A DNA stretch of 64,000 nucleotides, taken from Cryptosporangium arvum DSM 44712 (GTDB lineage Bacteria > Actinomycetota > Actinomycetes > Mycobacteriales > Cryptosporangiaceae). The notes below the pieces were generated by a model, which was given only the letters and a program-made list of their open reading frames with translations, searched no databases and was not told the origin of the DNA. Both the position numbers and the translations under genes were made by a program. The stretch is from positions 8,963,913 to 9,027,912 of the forward strand of contig NZ_KK073874.1 in assembly GCF_000585375.1 (NCBI RefSeq). The letters run 5' to 3'. Positions 33,823-42,802 of this stretch are shown here, piece after piece. Each line of letters opens with the position of its first letter. The first letter of the stretch is position 1.

Positions 33823-35240
33823 ATCGTCCGCCACAGCTCGCAGTGGTGGTCGGCAGCGCTGCCCGCCAACGGTTCGACGTGCGGATACCTCGGCCAGCCG
33901 GGGTCACCGCGGCGGGCGAAGCGGGTCCAGGCGTCGACCATGCGGTCGGACAGTTCCTGCTGGTCCGGCGACAGCCGCGGGCCGGGGAACAGGTAGGCCA
34001 GTTCGGTGCCGTGCGCCGCGCCCAGCGGAAACCCGTCGGTGGGGATCCGCTGGGCGTTCGGTGCGGTGCGGTCCCCGAACTCGTAGCCGTAGGCCGCCAG
34101 GGCCCGGTTGGCCTCGAGCGTGGTGCACGACCAGCCGGCGTCGGTGAGCAGGGTCGCCCAGGCGAGGGCAGGCGTGGGCTTCGGCGGATAGACGGCACGC
34201 ACGCGTGGCGCGGCCGGGCCGAACGAGTCCGCGAGCAACTCGTCGTACTTGGCTTCGTCGATCGTGAGACCCGCCGCGAGCGCGGGCGCGACGTAGAAGC
34301 GCATCTCGTCGCGGTTGGAACCCTGCAGCACCGGTACCCGGTGGAAGCGCCCGGCCCGGAGCGCGGTCGCCGGATCGTCGCCGACGGCGAAGCCCGGGAA
34401 GGAGAACCGGGACATGAGATCGGTGGTGGCCAGCTCGGCCGTGGGCTTGGCGCGCAGACAGGCCAGGTCGCCGCACCCCAGTTGACGTAGCGTCCGCGCG
34501 GTCATGGTCGCGACCTGGTCCTTCGGCCACCACGGACGATATGCCGGCACACCCGGCGCGATGCCGTTCCTCGGTATCTCGGTGAGGCACGACCCGGATT
34601 CGATTATCGCCTTGTCGAACAGGCCCTCCGAGGCCGGTGAGGTGAGGTGGGAACACACGCTCATCCCGCCTGCGGACTCCCCGAACAGGGTGACGTTCCG
34701 CGGGTCGCCGCCGAACGCGGTCGCGTTGGCGCGCACCCACCGCAGGGCCGCCGCCTGGTCGGCCAACCCGAAGTTGCCGCCCAGGAAGCCGAAGATGCCC
34801 AGGCGGTAGTTCACGGTGACCACGACCGTGTTGCCCCGGGTGGCCAGGCGGCGTCCGTCGTAGTCGGTGCTGGTGCCGTAGGTGAAGCCGCCGCCGTGCA
34901 GCCAGACCATGACCGGGCGGTTCCGGTCGTCGTTGGCCGGCTCGGTGACGTTCAGGTACAGGCAGTCCTCGGAACCGTTCAGCCCCGGGCCACCGGTCTT
35001 CGCCTGGGCGCACGACGGCGGCGGCCGGGTGGCGTCGCGGGTGCCGTTCCACGGTCGCGCGGGCTCGGGCGGCTTCCACCGGGTGGGCGGCGCCGCGTAC
35101 GGGATGCCCTGATAGGTGCGGTGATCGCCGTGGTCGGTGCCGCGGATCATCCCGTGATCCGTGCGGACCACCGGGGCGTCGGGAGTCGCACCCGTGCACG
35201 CGGAGAGGGCCAGCAGCAGGACAGCGATTGATTTGCGCAT
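33819..35240 (-). CDS. Type-B carboxylesterase, lipoprotein
   Basis: The 473-residue enzyme has a lipoprotein signal (IAVLLLALSAC, lipid-bearing Cys at 15), the carboxylesterase-B signature EDCLYLNV and nucleophile elbow TLFGESAGGMS, and an oxyanion HGGGF. It is secreted and anchored to the outer face of the membrane, where it would hydrolyse esters. An acid Glu region (QGSNRDEMRFY) and a late AAHGTELAYLF His complete the triad. Confidence 0.93.
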   Translation of the reverse strand: MRKSIAVLLLALSACTGATPDAPVVRTDHGMIRGTDHGDHRTYQGIPYAAPPTRWKPPEPARPWNGTRDATRPPPSCAQAKTGGPGLNGSEDCLYLNVTEPANDDRNRPVMVWLHGGGFTYGTSTDYDGRRLATRGNTVVVTVNYRLGIFGFLGGNFGLADQAAALRWVRANATAFGGDPRNVTLFGESAGGMSVCSHLTSPASEGLFDKAIIESGSCLTEIPRNGIAPGVPAYRPWWPKDQVATMTARTLRQLGCGDLACLRAKPTAELATTDLMSRFSFPGFAVGDDPATALRAGRFHRVPVLQGSNRDEMRFYVAPALAAGLTIDEAKYDELLADSFGPAAPRVRAVYPPKPTPALAWATLLTDAGWSCTTLEANRALAAYGYEFGDRTAPNAQRIPTDGFPLGAAHGTELAYLFPGPRLSPDQQELSDRMVDAWTRFARRGDPGWPRYPHVEPLAGSAADHHCELWRTI

Positions 35241-35452
35241 GGATCCGGCTTATCGCGCCACCCGCGGACGACGAATCGGCCGATGCGCGAGACCCGATCC
35301 ACCTTTGGTCGCAGCGCGGTCGGGGTCGGACGTCCACATACGCCCACGCTTACGGCTTCGGTCGTCCGGTTCCGGCACTACGACCGGCTACGTAGGACGG
35401 GATACGACGGCACGCGGACGCCGCCGGACCGCGGGTCCGCCAGCGTGGACGC

Positions 35453-35824
35453 ATGACGAAATCACGGCTTCTCCTCGGCGGCGGCCTGCTCGTGGCGTGC
35501 GTCGGCCTGGTGATCGAGTTCTTCGCCGGCGTGGTGGATTTCCCGACGATCCCGCCCGGGCCGTTCATCCTGGGCATCTCCGGGATCATCGTGTTCGCGC
35601 TCGGCCGGGCGCGGTGGCCGCTCGTCCTCGGGTTCGTCGCCGCGCTGTTCATCACCGTCGGCGGACTGATCGAAGGCTCGGTGTGGGGGCGCATCGCCGA
35701 CCCGGGCGAGACCGCCGACTGGATCGGCGTGCTCCTGCAGTGGCCCGGCCAGGTGGTCGCGCTGGTCGCCGGCGCCCTGGCGATCCGGAAGGCCTACCTC
35801 CGCCGGCGACTCAGCCGGGTGTGA
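35453..35824 (+). CDS. Small multi-pass membrane protein
   Basis: The 123-residue protein has four hydrophobic segments (about 5-27, 37-50, 53-72, 90-112) and a basic C-terminus. No family is recognised. The last 14 bases overlap the convergent DUF1479 gene. Confidence 0.6.
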   Translation: MTKSRLLLGGGLLVACVGLVIEFFAGVVDFPTIPPGPFILGISGIIVFALGRARWPLVLGFVAALFITVGGLIEGSVWGRIADPGETADWIGVLLQWPGQVVALVAGALAIRKAYLRRRLSRV

Positions 35825-37085
35825 CCGCCAGCCCGAGACCCCGGCGCCCGATGTCGGACAGGTCGTCGGCCTGGAAGCGGTTCGACCAGGACTGCTCGTA
35901 GTGCTCCTCGGGGAAGTCGCTCGGGCTCGACCCGGTGAGGAACGCGTCACGCACCTGCGCCGCGTACTGCTCGTTACGCGGGCACCACGGCGCGGCCGGG
36001 ATGTACATGACGTTGCCCCAGCCCTGCTGGTTTTCCACCGGTGCGACGCTGTGGATCATGTCGCAGTGCCACCAGACCGAGTCACCGGCACCGACGTCCG
36101 GGATACCGCTGAGCGCCTCGATCAGCAGCGGGTGCCACTTCTCGCTCGCCGGGAAGACCTGGTTCACCGTGACGCCGCACATGTCGTCGTCGGGAACGTC
36201 GGAGAGCAGCGGACGCAGCATCAGGTAGGCCATCGCCGACGGGATCGGCACGGTGTGCAGCACGCCCTGGTCGTGCGCCATGTCGGAGAGGGCCGTCCAG
36301 CCCTGGAACGTGCGGAACACCGAGCACATCGTGGAGCCCGGGTACTGCGGGCCGGCGGTGCGGTACGCGGCGTCCCACGGGTCGTACTCCTCGACCGAAC
36401 CGTCGAACAGGTGCCGGAACGCCTGCTGGTAGGCCCGGGTCATCCACAGGTCGAGCGTTCCGGGGTCGAGGTGCGTGCCTAGCCCGCCGGAGGTGGCGCC
36501 CGGCGGGCGGCGGCGGATCCGGTCGGGGTAGAGGGAGTCACGCTCCGGGTCGAACCACTGCGTGCCCTCGGACTCGTGCTTCCACTGGCTGTTCAGGAAT
36601 TTCTGGACGTTCTGCATGCGGACGCTCTGACGCGCCTGCATCTGAGCCGGTGACCAGTAGATCGGGTAGATCTCGGGCTTCGAGCCGACGCTGCCGAAAA
36701 AGTCGTCGCCGGGGCCGCGGTAGTTCTCGAAGAACTGGTTGCTCTCCACGTAGTCGACGATGCTCCGGTCCCAGGCGAGGGCCTGTTCGCGGGGGAAGTG
36801 GCCGCGGACGACCAGGCAGCCGCGACGGCGGAGCTTCGCCAGCTCCGCCGCGGTGACCGTGCCGGCTTCGATGTCGGCGTAGTCGATCACCGGCCAGATC
36901 GTCTCGCCGCGTTCCTTGGCCGCCGTGATGTCGTCGACCTCGGCTCGCACCTGCTTCTCGACGACGGCGAAGACCTCGTCGACCGAGCGGCCGGACGCGG
37001 CGATCCGCGCGCGGAGCGCGGCTTTGACCTGGCGGGTGGCGGCGGCGAGATCGGTCGGCTGTTCTTCCCAGTGCGGCAGGGCCAT
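35811..37085 (-). CDS. DUF1479 (YbiU-like) putative Fe/2OG oxygenase
   Basis: The 424-residue protein matches the DUF1479 family (LVVRGHFPREQALAWDRSI, GLGTHLDPGTLDLWM, GDSVWWHCDMIHSVAP). The HLD pair near the middle and the late WHCDMIHS with His suit a 2-oxoglutarate/iron site of phytanoyl-CoA-dioxygenase fold. AGAAGGAG precedes the ATG. It is divergent from a ROK regulator with a perfect operator between them, so it is a likely target. Confidence 0.88.
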   Translation of the reverse strand: MALPHWEEQPTDLAAATRQVKAALRARIAASGRSVDEVFAVVEKQVRAEVDDITAAKERGETIWPVIDYADIEAGTVTAAELAKLRRRGCLVVRGHFPREQALAWDRSIVDYVESNQFFENYRGPGDDFFGSVGSKPEIYPIYWSPAQMQARQSVRMQNVQKFLNSQWKHESEGTQWFDPERDSLYPDRIRRRPPGATSGGLGTHLDPGTLDLWMTRAYQQAFRHLFDGSVEEYDPWDAAYRTAGPQYPGSTMCSVFRTFQGWTALSDMAHDQGVLHTVPIPSAMAYLMLRPLLSDVPDDDMCGVTVNQVFPASEKWHPLLIEALSGIPDVGAGDSVWWHCDMIHSVAPVENQQGWGNVMYIPAAPWCPRNEQYAAQVRDAFLTGSSPSDFPEEHYEQSWSNRFQADDLSDIGRRGLGLAVTPG

Positions 37086-37139
37086 GGCCGGGCTCCTTCT
37101 AGATAAGACTCCTTACTTGTATTAGACGGGTTGACCGAG

Positions 37140-37164
37140 TTCTAGGCAAGGGCCTTGCCTAGAA
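37140..37164. promoter_or_regulatory. Likely operator of the ROK regulator
   Basis: TTCTAGGCAAG (37140-37150), spacer GGC, CTTGCCTAGAA (37154-37164) is a perfect 11-bp inverted repeat, 8 bases before the ROK start and about 55 bases before the DUF1479 start. It is well placed to control both. Confidence 0.78.
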
Positions 37165-37172
37165 TCGTCCCC

Positions 37173-38462
37173 GTGGATCCGATGGAGCTCGTACGTTCGG
37201 CAACCGACGAGCACGTGCTGCGGGCGCTCATGCGGCGCCGTCGGCTGACGCGCGCGGAGCTGGCGATCGAGGCGGGGATCTCGAAGCCCACCGCCGGGGA
37301 GAGCGTTCGGCGGTTGGTCCTCGCCGGGTTGATCGTGGACACCGGCGAGCGCACTCCCGGCGGCCGCGGGCGCGGGCGGGTGGGGACGTACTACGCGCTG
37401 GCCGGCGGAGTGGGCACCGCGCTGGCGGTGAGCATCGCCCCCGAGGGGGTGGTGGCCGAGCGCGTCGACGCCTACGGGGACGTGGTGGCGCGGGCCGAGC
37501 ACGAGGTTGCCCGCCCGGCCCGCCCAGAATCAGTAGCCAGCGCCCTCCACCACGCCGTCACCCGCGCGATCAGCCCGGACGCCCTCGCGGCGGGTGCCGC
37601 GGATACGGCGGGAGCCGCGGATACGGCGGGAGCCGCGGATACGGCGGGAGCCGCGGATACGGCGGGAGCCGCGGATACGGCGGGAGCCGCGGATACGGCG
37701 GGAGCCGCGGATACGGCGGGAGCCGCGGATACGGCGGGAGCCGCGCATGCCACGGATGCGGCGGGTGCCGCGGGAGCACGCGCCGCGGTGCGGCTGGCGG
37801 TGGTCAGCGCGGCGGATCCGGTCGATCGGGCCACCGGGCGGATGATCCACCTTCCCGACTCCCCGTTCCTGCTCGGCGAACTCGACCCGCTCCAGGTCCT
37901 CGCCCCCCTCGTCACCGGCCCGATCGTCGTCGACAACGACGTCAACTGGGCCGCGCGGGCCGAACGGGAACGCTCCGCCGATTTCGCGTACCTGTTCCTC
38001 GGCGAGGGCCTCGGCTGCGCGATCGTCAGCGACGGCGAGGTGCGACGCGGCGCGAGCGGCCTGGCCGGGGAGGTCGCACACCTGCTCACGACCGGCCCGG
38101 ACGGCCGAGCGGCCCGCTTCATCGACGTCTTCGACCCGCTCGGCCTGCGCCGCCCCGATTCGACCGCGATCGACGTCGCCCGGCTCCTCGCGGCCGGGCC
38201 GACCGTCCACACGAAGCTGGGCGAGGCGGTCAGCGGCGTGCTCGCCGCCCTCCTGGCGCTGGCCGACCCCGAGTACGTGATCATCGGCGGCCCGTGGGGC
38301 ACTCACCCGGCCGTACGGGACGCGATCACCGCCGCGATCGACCGCGAACCGCGCCCCGTCCCGATACGCGCACCGAGCGTCCTCGTCGAACCGTCTCTGA
38401 CCGGCGCGCGTCTGGAGGCGCTGGAACTGCTCCGCACCGCGATCGTCAGTGGAACACCTTGA
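37173..38462 (+). CDS. ROK family transcriptional regulator with tandem-repeat linker
   Basis: The protein of about 429 residues has a winged helix ([20 protein letters not shown]), a ROK sugar-kinase-like domain ([53 protein letters not shown]) and, between them, eight exact repeats of Ala-Ala-Asp-Thr-Ala-Gly. The zinc-binding Cys cluster of typical ROK proteins is not seen. GTG 37173 or ATG 37182 could start it; no Shine-Dalgarno is evident. Confidence 0.88.
37596..37739. repeat. Eight perfect 18-bp tandem repeats
   Basis: The unit GCCGCGGATACGGCGGGA repeats eight times without a mismatch inside the ROK gene, each unit encoding AADTAG. Degenerate units follow to about 37775. The 18-bp length keeps frame if copies are gained or lost. 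Confidence 0.95.
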
Positions 38463-38760
38463 GCCCGACGACACCGCAGACGACGAGCAGCAGGCACAGG
38501 ATCCGCGGCACGCTCGCCGACTCACCGAGCGCCGCCATGCCCACCAGCGCGGTACCGACCGCCCCGATACCCACCCACACCGCGTAGCCGGTGCCCACCG
38601 GGATCGTCCGGAGCGCATAGCCGAGCCCGGCCATGCTGAGCAGGAGCGCCACCGCGAAGATCCCGGTCGGCCACGCGCGGCTGAATCCCGCGCTCTTCTC
38701 CAGGGCGATCGCCCACACCGTCTCCAGGACGCCGGACACGACGAGTACGAGCCAAGCCAT
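38446..38760 (-). CDS. SMR transporter, guanidinium exporter (Gdx/SugE type)
   Basis: The 104-residue protein has four membrane helices and the essential Glu13 in SGVLETVWAIALEKS, and GYAVWVGIGAVGT in helix 3. The sequence is of the Gdx/SugE subtype, and a guanidine-III riboswitch just upstream supports guanidinium as substrate. It would exchange guanidinium for protons as an antiparallel dimer. Its 3' end overlaps the ROK gene by 17 bases. Confidence 0.93.
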   Translation of the reverse strand: MAWLVLVVSGVLETVWAIALEKSAGFSRAWPTGIFAVALLLSMAGLGYALRTIPVGTGYAVWVGIGAVGTALVGMAALGESASVPRILCLLLVVCGVVGLKVFH

Positions 38761-38775
38761 GACAACTCACCTCAA

Positions 38776-38821
38776 CGGCGGTCGTCTTGTCAGGCCGGGT
38801 ACGACACGCATCTCGTCCGGG
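38776..38821 (-). promoter_or_regulatory. Guanidine-III riboswitch
   Basis: On the minus strand the leader reads CCGGACGAGATGCGTG, then TCGTACCCGG, then GACAAGACGACCGCC, closely following the guanidine-III (ykkC-III) consensus with its CCGG pairing and the conserved ACAAGACG strand of the pseudoknot. It lies 16 bases before the exporter ATG, next to GAGGTGAG, so guanidine binding would open translation. Confidence 0.87.
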
Positions 38822-38861
38822 ATCACCGCGTTTGCGGCTTCACGTAACACCGTAGCAACGT

Positions 38862-39311
38862 TCAGACGCCCTCGGCTGTGACTCCGGTCGCCGCTTCGTA
38901 GGCCAGGAACGTGTCGACGACCAGCCGCTGCTCCGCCGGGCTGAGTGGCGCCAACGCGGTGCGCCAGGCCGCGGCGCCCGGCTGCAGCCACGCCTCCACC
39001 GCCGGCCGCACGTCGGAGGCGATGTCGACGATGCGACGCCGCCGGTCGGTCTCGTCTTCGCGCCGGTCGAGCACGCCTTTCCGGCTCAGGTCACCGACGA
39101 GCAGGCTCACCGTCGTCGGCGCCACCTCGAGCCGGTCGGCCAGCTGGGACACCGTCTGCGGACCGTCGAGCAGCAGCAACGACAGCAGCGAAAGGTGCCG
39201 GGGAGCCAACTCGGCGGAGCGGAGCGGCTCGGGCACCGCAATCTTCTTGATGCGACCGATGACCCGCGGCATCACGAGCAGCAGCTCCCGGACGGCGTCA
39301 TCCGTTGACAC
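38862..39311 (-). CDS. MarR family transcriptional regulator
   Basis: The 149-residue winged-helix protein has VSQLADRLEVAPTTVSLLVG and the wing DETDRRRRIVDI. GTG 39311 is chosen because AGGAGG sits 7 bases before it. It is divergent from a tautomerase gene across about 60 bases with a palindrome between them. Confidence 0.91.
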   Translation of the reverse strand: MSTDDAVRELLLVMPRVIGRIKKIAVPEPLRSAELAPRHLSLLSLLLLDGPQTVSQLADRLEVAPTTVSLLVGDLSRKGVLDRREDETDRRRRIVDIASDVRPAVEAWLQPGAAAWRTALAPLSPAEQRLVVDTFLAYEAATGVTAEGV

Positions 39312-39330
39312 TGCCTCGCCTCCTAAATAC

Positions 39331-39344
39331 CTTTGCAAGCAAAG
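39331..39344. promoter_or_regulatory. Candidate MarR operator
   Basis: CTTTGCAAGCAAAG is a perfect 6-bp-arm dyad around AA in the short divergent region between the MarR and tautomerase genes. Confidence 0.6.
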
Positions 39345-39371
39345 CTAGTTTGTTCTCAAAGGAGTTTGTCG

Positions 39372-39758
39372 GTGCCCCACCTCCTCGTTCACGCGCTCGA
39401 CCACGACCTCGACGGCCGCGAAGCCGACCTCATCGCCACGATCACCGACGCTATCGTCGCCGTGTACGGAGACTGGGCCCGAGAGCACGCGGTGGTGCAG
39501 CTGATCGGCCTCCCGGCGGGCCGCTGGGGCATCGGCGGTGAGCCGGCGGTGAACCCCGCCCCTCGAGTCACGTTCGGCATCCGCGACGGCGTGTTCAGCC
39601 GCCCGGACGCCCCGGACATCCTCGGCCGGCTCGCCGTCGGCGTCACCGACGCCCTCGTGACCGCGATCGGCGAACACGTCCGCGAGGGCACCACGATCGA
39701 ATTCGTGGGTGCCCCCGACGGCCGCACGGCCATCGGGGGCGTGCTGGTCACGGACTAG
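39372..39758 (+). CDS. Tautomerase superfamily protein
   Basis: The 128-residue protein starts PHLLVHALDHDLDG directly after the initiator, leaving Pro1 as the expected catalytic base of the 4-oxalocrotonate-tautomerase fold. AAGGAG precedes the GTG, which fixes this start. Two similar halves (RWGIGGEP and RTAIGGV) suggest a fused beta-alpha-beta pair. It is likely MarR-controlled. Eleven bases overlap the convergent DinB gene. Confidence 0.84.
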   Translation: MPHLLVHALDHDLDGREADLIATITDAIVAVYGDWAREHAVVQLIGLPAGRWGIGGEPAVNPAPRVTFGIRDGVFSRPDAPDILGRLAVGVTDALVTAIGEHVREGTTIEFVGAPDGRTAIGGVLVTD

Positions 39759-40269
39759 GCGGGTCTTCACCGACCAGACCGTCGACGCCTTCGCGGATCA
39801 GGTCGGCGTGCCCGACGTGGCGCGCGTACTCCTCGACCAGGTCGGCGAGGACCCGGCGCAGGCTCGGCTGCGCCCCGCTGTCGGACTTCCACTTCGTCAG
39901 CTGGTCGACGCCACCCTCGGCCAACGCGGCGGCGACCGCCTCCCGGGACCGGGCGACCGCTCCCTCCCACAGCGCACGCAGGTCCTCGGGCGAGTCGTCG
40001 GCCGCCGAGCGCCACTCCCAGCCGTCACCGTCGTAGGACTCCCAGACCGCGGGGTAGTCGCCGCCGCGCAATCGCACGGTGAAGTACTGGTCTTCGACCA
40101 GCGCGAGGTGCTTGAGCAGGCCGCCGAGCGTCATCGTGGACGCACCGACGGTCGCGTTCAGGCCGGCCGCGTCGAGACCGCTGCACTTCCAGGCGAACGT
40201 GGCCCGCTGCCGGTCGAGCGAGCCGAGCCACGTCTCGGCCTCCGTCCCCGCGATCGGAGGCTCTACCAT
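39748..40269 (-). CDS. DinB family protein (DUF664)
   Basis: The 173-residue four-helix protein has GASTMTLGGLLKHLALVEDQYF and late LVEEYARHVGHADLIREGVD, giving the His triad that binds metal in DinB/DUF664 proteins. It may be a thiol-dependent transferase. TGATG joins its start to the stop of the VOC gene. Confidence 0.88.
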   Translation of the reverse strand: MVEPPIAGTEAETWLGSLDRQRATFAWKCSGLDAAGLNATVGASTMTLGGLLKHLALVEDQYFTVRLRGGDYPAVWESYDGDGWEWRSAADDSPEDLRALWEGAVARSREAVAAALAEGGVDQLTKWKSDSGAQPSLRRVLADLVEEYARHVGHADLIREGVDGLVGEDPPSP

Positions 40270-41009
40270 CACGGCACCGTCAGACAGAAGGGATGCCCGG
40301 CCGGGTCGGCGAACACGGTGAAGCCGTTGGCGTCCCGGTTCACCAGCGTCGCGCCCAGCTCGACGACCCTCGGCTCGGCCTCGGCCACGCTCTCCACCGC
40401 GATGTCGAGGTGGGCCTGCTGGGGATGCTGCGGATCCGGCCACTGCGGCGGCGTGAAGTCGGCGACCGGCTGGAACATGACGTTGTACTCGACGCCGCGG
40501 TGCCCGGCGCCGGTGATCTGCGCGCCGTACTCCCCGTCGTAGGTGACCTCCATGCCGGTGACCGCGGCGTAGAAGGCAGCGAGCGCGGACGCGTCGGGTG
40601 CGTCGATCGTCACCGCGTAGAGGTCCATCGCGGGGCCCACTCCGTCGCGCTGACAGATGTCGAACGGGTGCCCGGCCGGATCGGCGATCGTGATCCACGT
40701 CGCGCCGTCGGCCAGGTGCGTCGCCCCCAGCTCGACCGCCCGTTTCGCGGCCTGCTCGTACCCGTCGACGAGCAGGTCGAGATGGAACTGCTGCGGACGC
40801 TCCTGGCCGGGCCACTGCGGCGGCACGTGGTCGGGCGCCCGCTGAAAGGCGACCTCTTTGTCTTCGGGAGTCCGCATCGCGACCCAGTCGGAATCGGTGC
40901 GGACGACCCGCCAGCCGGCGAGTTCCTCGTAGAACGACGCGAGCTTGCCGATGTCAGGCGCGTCGAAGGCGATTACTTCCAGACGTCCCACTCCAGTCAT
41001 GCCCGCCAT
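40269..41009 (-). CDS. Two-domain VOC protein
   Basis: The 246-residue protein holds two similar halves, each with a glyoxalase-like opening (IAFDAPDIGKLASFYEELAG and VTIDAPDASALAAFYAAVTG) and ending in DPAGHPFDIC or DPAGHPFCLT. ATG 41009 follows GGGGGAG at normal distance; ATG 41000 is possible. It is upstream of and coupled to the DinB gene. Substrate unknown. Confidence 0.9.
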   Translation of the reverse strand: MAGMTGVGRLEVIAFDAPDIGKLASFYEELAGWRVVRTDSDWVAMRTPEDKEVAFQRAPDHVPPQWPGQERPQQFHLDLLVDGYEQAAKRAVELGATHLADGATWITIADPAGHPFDICQRDGVGPAMDLYAVTIDAPDASALAAFYAAVTGMEVTYDGEYGAQITGAGHRGVEYNVMFQPVADFTPPQWPDPQHPQQAHLDIAVESVAEAEPRVVELGATLVNRDANGFTVFADPAGHPFCLTVP

Positions 41010-41040
41010 CCTGCACTCCCCCACTGACAGAACAAGTCAG

Positions 41041-42762
41041 CTATGTATCGGGCGTAGCGACCAACAGCAGGGCGACGTCGTCGTGGCCCTGCGCCACGGC
41101 CGTCTCGATCAGGAGGTCAGCGAGTTCCTCCAGGGGCGTGTCCACGTGCCTGGTCAGCATCTCGCCGAGACGCTCCAACCCCAGGTCCACCGGCATCGTC
41201 CGGCTCTCCACCAACCCGTCGGTGTGCAGCAGCAGGCGTGACCCCGCCGGCAGCCTCGCCGAGTGGTCCCGCCGGGCCAGATCCCGGCCGAGCCCGATCA
41301 GCGGATCCGTTCCGGACAGCATCCGCGCCGTCCCCGACGAAACGTGCGTCGGCGGCGGGTGCCCGGCGTTCGACCAGGTCAGGTCGTACCCACCGGTCGG
41401 GGCGGGGTCCAGGTACGCGAGCAGGACGGTCGCCAGCCCGGAGGTGCCGAGCGCCATCCCGGTGCGCTCCAGCCTCCGCAGTACCCACGAGGGCGACTCC
41501 TGCCGGTCGACGATGAGCGTCCGCAACGTGCTGCGGTACTGGCTCATCGTCGCGGCCGCCTCCACGCTGTGCCCCACGACGTCGCCGATGACCAGCGCGA
41601 GCCGTCCACCGTCGAACGCGATCGCGTCGTACCAGTCGCCGCCGACGTGGTTCTCGTGGTGCGCCGGGGCGTACCGCGCCGCCATCTGTACCGGCTCGCA
41701 CCGCGGTAGCGGGGTGAGCAGCGCTTTCTGCATCGTCGCGGCCGCGGTGCGCCGGTCGTCGAGCACTCCGGCCCTGGTCACGGCGTGGGCCACGTAGCCG
41801 GCGAGGGCGCCGAGCATCGCCTGCTGATCGGCGTTCAGGTCGAACGGCCTCTTCCAGACGAACGTCAGCGAGCCGATCGGGCCACGCGGACCCGGAAGGG
41901 GCCAGCTCGCCGCGGCCTGCCAGCCGAGCTCGTGGAACGTCGACAGGGCGTCCGGAGTCCGGGCCGCCACCGCGGCGAGGTCGGGCAGCAGCACCACCTC
42001 ACCGGTGCTCGCGGCCAGCGCCGACGGCGTCCGCACGTCCTCGCTGTAGCGCGACCACCGCTCACCCAGGTGCGAGGGCAGATACTGGGCCGACGCCAGC
42101 ACCACCTCCCGCCCGGGCGCCAGCTCCGAGATCCCCACGTACGCGGGGTCGAGCATCGTCGTGACCAGCTCGTGCACCGTCGTCGCGACGTCGTCGAGCG
42201 TCGTCGTGGCCGCCAGCGCGGACGCGGCGCTCAGCAGCAGCCGGCTCCGGGCGAACGACGCGGCGACGTCGTGCGACGCGATCCGCAGCCGGAGACTGTC
42301 GGAACACGCGGCCGCCAGGTCCCGGAGCAGCGAGAGCTCCCGCTCGGTCCAGTCGCGCGGGACCTGGTCGATCGCGCACAGCGACCCCAGCACCTGACCT
42401 TCGGCGTCGGTGAGCGGCATCCCGGCGTATCCGATGACGCCCAGATCCTCGATGGCGAGGTTGTCCTGCACCCGCGGGTCCTTGCGGGCGTCGACGACGA
42501 CGAGCGGCGACGCGCTGGCGACCACGTGCTGGCAGAACGAGTGGCTCAGCGGCGTCTCGCGATCCTGCGCCCAGGGGTCGGCGAGCCCGCACGCGCCCGG
42601 GAAGATCTGCCGATCGGCAGTGACCAGCGAGACCAGCGAGACCGGAACGTTGAGCACGGTGCGGACCATCTCGGCGAACCGGTCGAACATCGCATCGGAA
42701 GCGGCGTCCAGCCCGGTTCGGCCCAGGGCGTCCAGCCGCCGCCCGGACGAGAGCTCACTCAC
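41041..42762 (-). CDS. GAF-GAF-SpoIIE protein phosphatase (PP2C type)
   Basis: The 573-residue protein has a GAF domain (FCQHVVASASPLVVVDARKD; about 20-165), a second GAF-like domain (about 175-330) and a C-terminal SpoIIE/PP2C phosphatase with GGDWYDAIAFDGGRLALVIG (metal-binding Asp), LATVLLAYLDP, LLHTDGLVESR and GHDDVALLLV. Such RsbU-like enzymes dephosphorylate anti-anti-sigma factors in response to a signal. Start is GTG 42762. Confidence 0.92.
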   Translation of the reverse strand: MSELSSGRRLDALGRTGLDAASDAMFDRFAEMVRTVLNVPVSLVSLVTADRQIFPGACGLADPWAQDRETPLSHSFCQHVVASASPLVVVDARKDPRVQDNLAIEDLGVIGYAGMPLTDAEGQVLGSLCAIDQVPRDWTERELSLLRDLAAACSDSLRLRIASHDVAASFARSRLLLSAASALAATTTLDDVATTVHELVTTMLDPAYVGISELAPGREVVLASAQYLPSHLGERWSRYSEDVRTPSALAASTGEVVLLPDLAAVAARTPDALSTFHELGWQAAASWPLPGPRGPIGSLTFVWKRPFDLNADQQAMLGALAGYVAHAVTRAGVLDDRRTAAATMQKALLTPLPRCEPVQMAARYAPAHHENHVGGDWYDAIAFDGGRLALVIGDVVGHSVEAAATMSQYRSTLRTLIVDRQESPSWVLRRLERTGMALGTSGLATVLLAYLDPAPTGGYDLTWSNAGHPPPTHVSSGTARMLSGTDPLIGLGRDLARRDHSARLPAGSRLLLHTDGLVESRTMPVDLGLERLGEMLTRHVDTPLEELADLLIETAVAQGHDDVALLLVATPDT

Positions 42763-42802
42763 CGGGGTGACGTATCGCTGAGCAGCGGAATCGTTCGTGG
42801 GG

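Noticed and set aside
41024-41040. CTGAC-N7-GTCAG dyad next to the two-domain VOC gene
   Set aside because: Arms are only five bases and no local regulator fits; it could be chance.
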